36,478 nucleotides of DNA from positions 1 through 36,478 of the forward strand of contig JAGQQG010000057.1 in NCBI GenBank assembly GCA_020426325.1, written 5' to 3'. A program made the translations under genes and the position numbers. A model generated the notes under the pieces. That model had not been told where the DNA came from. It saw nothing but the letters and a program-made list of their open reading frames with translations, and ran no database searches. This stretch comes from Planctomycetaceae bacterium (GTDB lineage: Bacteria; Planctomycetota; Planctomycetia; Planctomycetales; Planctomycetaceae). This document shows, one piece after another, positions 28,152-35,238 of this stretch; within the stretch, counting starts at the first letter, position 1; every line of letters begins with the position of its first letter.

Positions 28152-30689
28152 CTATGGCCCCGTGATCGACAGAGAAGTAAAGTCGATCGTGAGGTTGGTG
28201 CCGTTGCCGACCGAGGTGTCGATGTTCGTAGCGAAGTCGTCATTCACCGTGCTGAGGATCGTGGTGTCTCCAAACTGAATGTCCAGCGGAGATGGCGTAT
28301 TCTGAATCAATATCGCCGTGCCGACCGCGCTGTTGATCGTCGTCGAGGTGATCGCAATGTTGCCAGCCACCGTATCGAGGAAGATGCCCTCAGTCGGGCT
28401 GTCATCCGATTGCACGAGGTCGAAGGTCAGATCAACATCGAGCGGATCGAGCGACATTGCCGGTCCGTTGGTCGTAACGATGCTGCTTCCCGTCCCGGTA
28501 CTCAGCGAGAATGTGGTTCCGCCCCCTTTTGTATCAACGAGCAGACCTGTCCCCATGTCGTTAGCGATCAAAAGGGTGTCGATGTTCAGGTCTCCCGTCG
28601 GATCGAGCAGTCGCAGCCCGTCACCTGTGATGTCGGTCGGACTTGTCGCATCGCCGATGGTCACCGTCGTCGCTGACACCTGATCGATCGCACCTGTTGT
28701 CGGGTCTGCGTCAAACGTGGCCGTATCGACCAGCAGGCCTCCGAGTGCAGCCTGAGTCACGGTCGTGCCTTCCAGTGCTGAGATGAAGAGGGTCCCGGCC
28801 CCGGCTGTGCCATCGATGTTCCCCCCGGCACCTGCTGTCGAGGCGAGTGTTGTCCCGGTCAATGACAGGTCGAGGTCACCTGTCGACGCTGCACCCAGAG
28901 TTGCATCAACCGCGTTGTCAGCAGCGGTGATTGAGTTTGTTCCAGCAAATGAGACGGCCAGATTTCCCGCCCCATCAAGGTTGATATCAACGCCCTCCGT
29001 AAATGCGGAATCGACGGTGAGGTTCGTGATCTCAACCGTGCGATCGACCGCAGCACTGTTGATTTCGATTCCGTCGTCAGCAGCGAGCGTGATGTTGACG
29101 TCGGTCAGCGTGGCTGATGTGTCATCAAGCAGGATACCTCGGCCAGCCGTCGACGAGACGATGAGGTTCGTGAGTGTCGCTCCGTCCACATTCATCAGAT
29201 CGACCGCATCACCGAGTGAGTTCGAGATGACGCTGTTATCCACAGTGACGTCGACAAGTCCTGTGCCGCTTACGCCGCCGGTAACGTCGAATCCGGAGAA
29301 CCGAGTATTGTCGGCCAGAGTGACGTTTCCGGTGAGCGTCGGAATCATCGACAGGTCCGTACTCGTACCTGAGAACGGCAGCAGAGTCGCACCACATTGT
29401 GATGTCACAAATTGCTCCGGCCCGTTGGAAAGAATCGTCGCTCCTGCCACGAGTGCGACATTCTCAACATACGCTCCGCCGAAGGGTGTGTATGTAATAC
29501 TCGTGCCGGCGTCTGCATCGGCCATTGCCGCTGAGAGTGTGCCGTACGGCGTCTCGAACGTGCCGTCCCCCGCACCCCCTTCAACCACATGGAGGAAGTT
29601 GAGCGGGACTCCCGCAGCATCGGTAGCAACCTTGGGTTGCTGGCTCAACACGATGTTCTGTAGTCGCTCGATCGGTTCACCCAACCGATAAGCAATGTTT
29701 CCGCTGGCGACATCCTGCGGCCTGCGGAAGAACTTGTGATCCATCGGTCGCGCGGACTGTGTGTACGGCGGCAGGAACCGATGCAGATACTGCAACGCGA
29801 CGCCAAACGTCGCGGTCGTCCCGAAGACGTCGTCGTTCTGCACGGCGACGTCCAGCGTGACCCGCTGTGCAATCTCTGCCTGTGCCCTCGTTCGCCAGCC
29901 GGTGGCATCGTCATTGCCGTGTCCATCGAAGTGATAGAAACCTCCAAACACCTCGACCTGAATCGACTCAAAGGTCGGCAGTCGCAGGCCGAGTTCGACA
30001 TCTCCCCCCGTCATGGCCACCTCATCCCGATTGATGATCAGCTGATGGCCCCGAAACAGATTGGGGATCGGACCACGAACGTTGTCGACATCCGGAATGT
30101 ACGCATTCGCTCGAACGTCAACAATTTCTCCGAGCCATTCAAGGCCCAATCCGAGTTGATGGAAATGATTGTCCTCCGTGTTCCGGTAGTCGTAGAACAC
30201 GTTCGCTCCGAAAATGCGGTTCCAGTTCAAGTCATAATATCGATGGGCGATTCCAAAGTTCGCACCGACGGTCCCGTCATTCCGCACCAGCACGCGGCCA
30301 TCCGCAAACAGAAGAGCCCATTCAAAATCACCCGTGATGGGCGTCATCCATTCGAGCGTCGTGAATCCCTGATCGAAACCGATTCCCTGTCCTTCATCGT
30401 GGGCGAGGCCGAACCGCTGGATGAAAGGCGTGTATTCGTCAAATGACCAAGGCTGAGCGACGGGGGGAGTGGACGACGGAAATCCTGGTGAATCGGCAAG
30501 AGCCTGGACCGGAAAAATCTGCTGATCAGTGGTCGATGCAGACTCCTCCACGGCATGTTCAACCGAACTGTCGCTGATCGCAGCCCAGTCGTCCGAGTCA
30601 AACGGCGCAGGTCGATCCCCGGCTGACATGACGTTCCCGAACGTCAGCAGTCCGAACAGCAGTGCTGCCGGGATGAGGATTCGACGCAA
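28152..30689 (-). CDS. inverse-autotransporter-like outer membrane protein with beta-helix passenger
   Basis: The frame is open back to 30947, but I place the start at a TTG (30687-30689) because a signal peptide begins there (RRILIPAALLFGLLTF, ending near VMSA). This gives about 845 residues. Residues about 105-305 resemble the inverse autotransporter (intimin/invasin) barrel, with the landmarks HRYYDLNWNRIFGANVFYDY and HQLGLGLEWLGEIVDVRANA. The rest is a long passenger rich in Thr, Asp, Ala and Gly with beta-helix character. It opens with GGAGDGTFETPYGTLSAAMA and contains repeated turns such as TLTNLIVSSTAGRGILLDD. In this class the C-terminal passenger is outside the cell and may mediate adhesion. 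The start is uncertain: an ATG at 30897-30899 is the main alternative but overlaps the divergent gene. Confidence 0.8.
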   Translation of the reverse strand: MRRILIPAALLFGLLTFGNVMSAGDRPAPFDSDDWAAISDSSVEHAVEESASTTDQQIFPVQALADSPGFPSSTPPVAQPWSFDEYTPFIQRFGLAHDEGQGIGFDQGFTTLEWMTPITGDFEWALLFADGRVLVRNDGTVGANFGIAHRYYDLNWNRIFGANVFYDYRNTEDNHFHQLGLGLEWLGEIVDVRANAYIPDVDNVRGPIPNLFRGHQLIINRDEVAMTGGDVELGLRLPTFESIQVEVFGGFYHFDGHGNDDATGWRTRAQAEIAQRVTLDVAVQNDDVFGTTATFGVALQYLHRFLPPYTQSARPMDHKFFRRPQDVASGNIAYRLGEPIERLQNIVLSQQPKVATDAAGVPLNFLHVVEGGAGDGTFETPYGTLSAAMADADAGTSITYTPFGGAYVENVALVAGATILSNGPEQFVTSQCGATLLPFSGTSTDLSMIPTLTGNVTLADNTRFSGFDVTGGVSGTGLVDVTVDNSVISNSLGDAVDLMNVDGATLTNLIVSSTAGRGILLDDTSATLTDVNITLAADDGIEINSAAVDRTVEITNLTVDSAFTEGVDINLDGAGNLAVSFAGTNSITAADNAVDATLGAASTGDLDLSLTGTTLASTAGAGGNIDGTAGAGTLFISALEGTTVTQAALGGLLVDTATFDADPTTGAIDQVSATTVTIGDATSPTDITGDGLRLLDPTGDLNIDTLLIANDMGTGLLVDTKGGGTTFSLSTGTGSSIVTTNGPAMSLDPLDVDLTFDLVQSDDSPTEGIFLDTVAGNIAITSTTINSAVGTAILIQNTPSPLDIQFGDTTILSTVNDDFATNIDTSVGNGTNLTIDFTSLSITGP

Positions 30690-30874
30690 GGGATTCTGAA
30701 CCTGTGTGTTATGAAATGTTGACGATGGTGACCGTTTGGTGAAATCGGACTTCGGACACAATCTGATCTGTTCAACTTTATCGACTGTGTCGATTTCGCC
30801 AGTTGAGCAAACTTCAACGCCCGCAGTAACATCGGTCAATCCATTCACTTTGTTTTCGTTGCCCCAGATAACCA

Positions 30875-31870
30875 ATGTGCCGATCGCATTTCCTCGCATG
30901 GTTGACTGTGCTGGTCCTCTTCGCACACGCCAAGAACACTCATGCACAACTCGCCGATGTCCCGGCAGCCTTTGAAGCGGTGCACACTGAAGGTCGATCT
31001 CACATGTTTGCGTCGGGAGATTCCCAGGTCCCCGAGGGAGGGCATTGGCAGGGAGTCCAGATGCGATTCGATGCGGATCGCATCTGCCACTGGATGTTTC
31101 TCACGCACGACTCAGCCACAACGGGGTACGTCTATGTCGTCAAATTCCCAGCCTCGCTCGATGAACCGGGCAAGGTCGCACACGTTCACGAGTTCCCCTC
31201 AGACGGTGGATCCCCTCCGTTGCGGCACTCAGGAGGCTGCCAACTTAGGGGAAATTTCCTGGCAGTCGGAGTGGAGGACAACCAGGAGAAGACGAGATCG
31301 GAAGTCCAACTGTGGGATATCTCTGACCCCTTGAATTTCCATCAACTGCCGCATCTGACAGTCCGCCGACAGGGTGACGCGAAGTCACAGACTGCCGGTG
31401 CGGTCGGGCTCGCTGAAGTCGACGGCCACCACATCCTCGTGGTCGCCAACTGGGACAGTCGGGACATCGACTTCTACCAGACCAACGACGGGTCGCTGTC
31501 AGACCCCAAATGTTGCTGGAACCATATTCAGCGTTGGTCAGTCTCATCGGCTGATACGTCGGAGTGGTTGCCAAACACCGAGTACGGTGCCTATCAGTCA
31601 GTCCAGTTACTCACCGATGCAGCTGGTCAGCTCTATCTGGTCGGTTTTCACACATCGCGTGATGACATAGACACGGCGGATTTGTTTATGGTGAATCTGG
31701 AGGCCTCAGCGGAGAAGACCCTGCGTAAGATTGTGAGTCGGACAATGATGCTGCAGGACGGCAGTCGCTTCCGATACGCAGCAGGCCTCTGGATTGACCG
31801 AGGGAGTCTTCGGTTCCTCGCCAGCGAACGAACCCTTCAGCCAACGACGCACCTGACGATCACCCCATAG
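30875..31870 (+). CDS. secreted protein of unknown function, beta-propeller-like
   Basis: This is a 331-residue protein with a Sec signal (residues 1-24, FLAWLTVLVLFAHAKNTHA). The mature part has a cluster with aromatic and His residues (GGHWQGVQMRFDADRICHWM) and LRHSGGCQLRGNFLAVGVED, and propeller-like blades (VQLWDISDPLNFHQLPHL, LVVANWDSRDIDFYQ). It may be a propeller-fold lectin or enzyme. I do not recognise the family. It is divergent from the autotransporter-like gene, and no strong ribosome-binding site is visible. Confidence 0.72.
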   Translation: MCRSHFLAWLTVLVLFAHAKNTHAQLADVPAAFEAVHTEGRSHMFASGDSQVPEGGHWQGVQMRFDADRICHWMFLTHDSATTGYVYVVKFPASLDEPGKVAHVHEFPSDGGSPPLRHSGGCQLRGNFLAVGVEDNQEKTRSEVQLWDISDPLNFHQLPHLTVRRQGDAKSQTAGAVGLAEVDGHHILVVANWDSRDIDFYQTNDGSLSDPKCCWNHIQRWSVSSADTSEWLPNTEYGAYQSVQLLTDAAGQLYLVGFHTSRDDIDTADLFMVNLEASAEKTLRKIVSRTMMLQDGSRFRYAAGLWIDRGSLRFLASERTLQPTTHLTITP

Positions 31871-31912
31871 TCAGCCTTCAAGTGGAGCTGATTTCATTAA
31901 GGACAAAAGGAA

Positions 31913-31949
31913 ACGCCCCATGCCGGGGCAGTTTGATGGCATGAGGCGT
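31913..31949 (-). terminator. terminator of the hsp20 operon
   Basis: On the minus strand, ACGCCTCATGCC pairs with GGCATGGGGCGT around a 13-base loop. The stem is 12 bp with one U-G wobble and is followed by TTCCTTTTGT. On the plus strand the same position is a C-A mismatch, so the structure favours minus-strand termination downstream of hsp20. A shorter GCCCC/GGGGC hairpin is nested in the same sequence. Confidence 0.65.
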
Positions 31950-31989
31950 CACGGGGATTGGATTCAGTGGTGAGTTAAACCGATCAGGT

Positions 31990-32376
31990 TCATCCGCCTT
32001 TCACAACAACCTGATGTGGTTTCGTCTCTGGTGATTTTGGCAACGTCAGGTGGAGGACTCCGTTCTTGACTGTTGCATCAATGGCTGATCGGTCCACTTC
32101 ATCGGGAAGGCGAAATGCCCGCTCAAACTGACGAGGGGCAAACTCCGTATGGACCTTCTCGAATCCCTCGGGGGTCATCTCGAGAGCCGATGCCTTGATT
32201 GTCAGGACGTCTTTTTCGATTGAGATCTCGGTCGTCGTCTCATCCGCACCAGGCAGATCAAGTGTGATCAGCCAGGCATCGACAGTCTGAAAGACGTCTG
32301 CTTTCGGACGGACCGTACGGACTTCATGCTCGTGGCAGTTGGGATTCGTGGTGCAGGTGGTCAATGTGGCGTTCAT
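31990..32376 (-). CDS. small heat-shock protein Hsp20, second of pair
   Basis: This is a 128-residue alpha-crystallin-domain protein. The start at the ATG (32374-32376) has GGAG seven bases upstream. The domain spans about residues 28-120, with the key C-terminal motif VKNGVLHLTLPKS. It is an ATP-independent chaperone that holds unfolding proteins. A Cys/His-containing N-terminus (TTCTTNPNCHEHE) is unusual for the family and could respond to oxidation or metal; that is inference. It lies 64 bases after the other hsp20 gene and should share its promoter. Confidence 0.92.
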   Translation of the reverse strand: MNATLTTCTTNPNCHEHEVRTVRPKADVFQTVDAWLITLDLPGADETTTEISIEKDVLTIKASALEMTPEGFEKVHTEFAPRQFERAFRLPDEVDRSAIDATVKNGVLHLTLPKSPETKPHQVVVKGG

Positions 32377-32440
32377 ATCTGTCTCCGTTTCGTATGATTT
32401 ATCTGTTTGCCGATGCAATGAACTAATGAGGCTGAGCAGT

Positions 32441-32881
32441 TCAGCGAGCCTTGACTTCAATCTTCGATGGCAGTGTCGATTCATGACGGTGCAGCGTGAC
32501 AGTCAGCATCCCCCTCTCGCAGATTGCTTCGACCCGCTCCGGATCGATTTCGAAGGGAAGTTGGATCTGTCGTGTTGCTGCAAGATTGCTGCGTTCACGT
32601 CGACCTTGTTTCGTTACGTCGGCCGCCGCAACCTCGAGCGGCTTGGCATCGATCGTCAGGACATCGCGATGAACCGATACATCGATATCGCTGGGTTCGC
32701 GCCCAGGAACCTCTGTCTGGACCATCGCCTGATCATCTTTCACCCATAGGTTGACTGGGATTTGAGGTGATCGGTGAGGGGAATGCGGAAATGCTCCCAT
32801 CTGGGAATTGAACTCCTTGTTCAGCTCGTTCCACATGCCCCAGGGGTCGAGTTGTGACAAGATTCTGTTGCTAGTCAGCAT
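32441..32881 (-). CDS. small heat-shock protein Hsp20, first of pair
   Basis: This is a 146-residue alpha-crystallin-domain protein, with the start at the ATG (32879-32881) after a strong AAGGAG six bases upstream. The N-terminus (LDPWGMWNELNKEFNSQMG) is the usual oligomerisation arm. The domain covers about residues 42-140, with VPGREPSDIDVSVHRDVLTI and ICERGMLTVTLHRHES. It is a holdase chaperone that acts with the neighbouring Hsp20. The sigma-54-like promoter at 32929-32945 directly precedes it. Confidence 0.93.
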   Translation of the reverse strand: MLTSNRILSQLDPWGMWNELNKEFNSQMGAFPHSPHRSPQIPVNLWVKDDQAMVQTEVPGREPSDIDVSVHRDVLTIDAKPLEVAAADVTKQGRRERSNLAATRQIQLPFEIDPERVEAICERGMLTVTLHRHESTLPSKIEVKAR

Positions 32882-32928
32882 GGCGTTCTCCTTGGAAAAC
32901 GATTGAGACTTAGAATGGGTTTTCTTAT

Positions 32929-32945
32929 AGCAGAGAGCATGCCAA
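32929..32945 (-). promoter_or_regulatory. sigma-54-type promoter of the hsp20 operon
   Basis: On the minus strand the sequence is TTGGCATGCTCTCTGCT. Against the sigma-54 consensus YTGGCACGRNNNTTGCW it matches the GG (-24) and GC (-12) doublets, which are spaced by exactly 10 bases, and misses three other positions. Transcription would start near 32919, about 38 bases before the hsp20 ATG. Sigma-54 promoters need an enhancer-binding activator, which fits the palindrome upstream. Confidence 0.6.
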
Positions 32946-33035
32946 TCCACATCGAGACGCGATAATTATCCACAACACATTACAAGATTTATCTTTACAA
33001 CACAGAACAACTCCCAGACGTCACACCAGCAACGA

Positions 33036-33067
33036 ATGCCACTATGGCATTTATGCCATAGTGGCAT
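33036..33067. promoter_or_regulatory. nested palindrome, candidate enhancer for hsp20
   Basis: ATGCCACTATGGCAT (33036-33050) and ATGCCATAGTGGCAT (33053-33067) form perfect 15-base inverted arms around TT. Each arm is itself a dyad, ATGCCA-N3-TGGCAT, so the site holds four copies of one half-site. An imperfect third dyad, TGCCA-TAA-TGACA, lies at 33098-33110. The position, about 117-148 bases before the predicted start, is normal for a sigma-54 activator site. It could also serve the divergent membrane gene. Confidence 0.6.
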
Positions 33068-33265
33068 CATAGTCAGCATGGCAGGCTACTGCATGAGTGC
33101 CATAATGACAGCACAGCTTTGGCAAGGAGGTCGGGTACGGGAAGTCATGCGGGCAACTGGTGTGGAAGTTGCGGATTAGCGTGAGAGAGGGACGGGTTCT
33201 GCGCTGCTTGCGAACGTGAATGTCCGATTGAGAGGACTACACGAGTCAGCTTGTGTGTCCCTTCT

Positions 33266-34483
33266 ATGACCATTCGCTTCGCCGGTTCCCGTCACGTTCA
33301 TGAACGCCGACGCCGACGCCTCGCTCAAGAGAGCGATGTCGCTGTTGGAGTGAGCACTGCCTCCGCATCCTCACCGGCCCGTTCTCAGGAAGCCTCCGAA
33401 GAAATCCCTTCAGTCGTCCTCGAGTATTCGCCCCTGCACAGCGTCATTCGACCTCAGATCTGGATTCACTGGTGTATCGTCGCGCTCTGTGTCGGCTGTT
33501 GGGGAGGCCTGCTTTACGTAGGCGACCTCGCAGAGCAGACTGATTTCGGACTCAAAAATATTCTTGGCATTCGCTCCGGCAGGCTGGTGAACTTCTTCAG
33601 CACGATCATGCTGCTCTGGGCCGGCCAACTCGCCCTGCTGATCTACTGGTTCCGACGCAAGAGCCGGAACGACTACCACGGTCGCTATCGCATGTGGTTG
33701 TGGGTCGGAATCACACTCCAGTTCTTCTTAGCAGTCGTGGCCACACAGGCACACCATCCGTTCAGCAAATATATGCAGCAGATGTGGCCGTTAGGGTTGC
33801 CCCGGTACGACCTGCTGAGCTGGCTGATCCCCACAGCGACGATCTGTCTCGCCTTGTTTCAAGTTCTGGGAATGGAGATGCGTTTCTGCTTCAGTGCACG
33901 TGTGCTGCTGTGGATCGCAGGAGTTTCGGGTCTGATCTCAGTGATGTCGCTGTTTGGTGGTTTCCTGCTTGGGGAACGAGTTCGCGATCTCCTCCAGGTG
34001 GGCTCCGCGACTTTAGCACAACTCGGCCTGGCGACTTCATTGCTGATGCACGCCCGTTACGTCATCCATGTATCGAACGAGGCACCTCGTCAGCAGGTGC
34101 GAAACTCGGTGCTCTCGCGAGTACGGATGAGCATGAAATCAATTCCGCAGCTGGCTCTGCCCGGTTTCAAATTGAGTTTACCGAGTATGAGTTTTCCTAA
34201 GTTCAAGCTGCCCAAACGCAAGCCGCGCGTGAAGCCTGAAAAGCCTGCCAAACCCACAAAGGTTACCAAAGTTACACAAACCACTTTGGACGAATCAGGC
34301 GAGGCAAAGGTCTCAACAACCAAACGACGCATTGACGAGAGTGAGTCAGCAAAAGGACCGATCGCATCTCAAACGGTTGCCTCTGCTGAGCCGGTCAATG
34401 CTGGCGACGTCGAACGGCATGGGTTGAGCAAGAAGGAACGTCGGCGACTGCTGAAGCAACAGGAGCGCAGGAAAGCCTCCTGA
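33266..34483 (+). CDS. polytopic membrane protein with basic tail
   Basis: This is a 405-residue protein from the ATG at 33266; a TTG at 33251 is an alternative that adds five residues. After about 65 polar N-terminal residues, six hydrophobic helices follow: IHWCIVALCVGCWGGLLYVG, FFSTIMLLWAGQLALLIYWF, MWLWVGITLQFFLAVVATQA, LLSWLIPTATICLALFQVLG, LLWIAGVSGLISVMSLFGGF and a final LATSLLMHARYV segment. The C-terminal about 125 residues are Lys/Arg-rich and low-complexity (KPAKPTKVTKVT) and end KKERRRLLKQQERRKAS, probably cytoplasmic. No family is recognised. Confidence 0.78.
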   Translation: MTIRFAGSRHVHERRRRRLAQESDVAVGVSTASASSPARSQEASEEIPSVVLEYSPLHSVIRPQIWIHWCIVALCVGCWGGLLYVGDLAEQTDFGLKNILGIRSGRLVNFFSTIMLLWAGQLALLIYWFRRKSRNDYHGRYRMWLWVGITLQFFLAVVATQAHHPFSKYMQQMWPLGLPRYDLLSWLIPTATICLALFQVLGMEMRFCFSARVLLWIAGVSGLISVMSLFGGFLLGERVRDLLQVGSATLAQLGLATSLLMHARYVIHVSNEAPRQQVRNSVLSRVRMSMKSIPQLALPGFKLSLPSMSFPKFKLPKRKPRVKPEKPAKPTKVTKVTQTTLDESGEAKVSTTKRRIDESESAKGPIASQTVASAEPVNAGDVERHGLSKKERRRLLKQQERRKAS

Positions 34484-34553
34484 CACTCGGCGCGTCGGTC
34501 CGTCTTCTGTAAAGTCGCGGAGACGAATATGGCCCAGTTAGCCGGGTAGCTTT

Positions 34554-35204
34554 GTGATGGCAGAACGTGACGACGAGCGGACGGAGACCGGAGAGTCGCA
34601 ACCGACGCCTCAGGCTTCACGTGTCTGGACGTTTATCCTGGCAGCGACACTGTCGCTGATCGTGGGTTCGTGTTGTTTGTGTGGTGTGTTCCTGTCCCGG
34701 CAGTGGCCGACCTTTGAGCAGGATCCGGTCGCAGCTCAGTCACTCACCAGCGAACTTCTGACTATTGAGATTCCCCCGAATTTCGAGCCGAAGGGGACCA
34801 TTGACTGGAATATCTGGCTCTTCCTCCACATGCGAGGAGCGTACTACGCGAACACGGTGGATGACGGCGAGTTGTCGTTCCTGGAAGTGGACAGCCGATT
34901 TATCTCACAAGCAGATTTTCGTCAGCACATCATCAACTCGCTCCACCAACATGGAGCGGGGAGCGGGTTCGATCTCAATGTCCGCAAGAGCGAGACGAAG
35001 TCTTTCAATGTCAACGGTGAGGATGTCAGGTTTAGCTTCATGACAGCCGAAGACCGCACTTCCGGCGACGAACGCCGTCTGGTTGATGGCGTGGTAACAC
35101 TCGATGGCCGCCCGTTGCTGATCTCGTTCTGGGTTGACGAAGACCTCTGGGATGAGGCAACGATCACTCGAATGATTGAGTCGATCGGCCCTCCCAAACA
35201 ATGA
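34554..35204 (+). CDS. single-pass membrane protein of unknown function
   Basis: This is a 216-residue protein from a GTG at 34554; an ATG at 34557 directly follows and is equally likely. One TM helix lies at about residues 25-47 (FILAATLSLIVGSCCLCGVF). The outer part (about 65-216) is a compact globular domain with no motif I can name. It follows the membrane protein gene at 33266-34483 by 70 bases on the same strand and converges on hslU. An anchored extracytoplasmic role is likely from the helix. Confidence 0.75.
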   Translation: MMAERDDERTETGESQPTPQASRVWTFILAATLSLIVGSCCLCGVFLSRQWPTFEQDPVAAQSLTSELLTIEIPPNFEPKGTIDWNIWLFLHMRGAYYANTVDDGELSFLEVDSRFISQADFRQHIINSLHQHGAGSGFDLNVRKSETKSFNVNGEDVRFSFMTAEDRTSGDERRLVDGVVTLDGRPLLISFWVDEDLWDEATITRMIESIGPPKQ

Positions 35205-35238
35205 ATCCCGATGGGCCGTCTCAACTCTTAGCGGCTGG

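Larger units (their letters stand above)
32882..33265. other. 384-base region upstream of hsp20
   Basis: This stretch lies between the divergent hsp20 operon and a membrane protein gene. It holds a sigma-54-like promoter (32929-32945) and a nested palindrome (33036-33067) with a weaker third copy (33098-33110). I see no gene in it. There is no CIRCE (TTAGCACTC-N9-GAGTGCTAA) element. Confidence 0.6.

Noticed and set aside
32882-33265. CIRCE or HspR element upstream of hsp20
   Set aside because: I looked for TTAGCACTC-N9-GAGTGCTAA and CTTGAGT-N7-ACTCAAG and found neither. The palindrome present has a different half-site.
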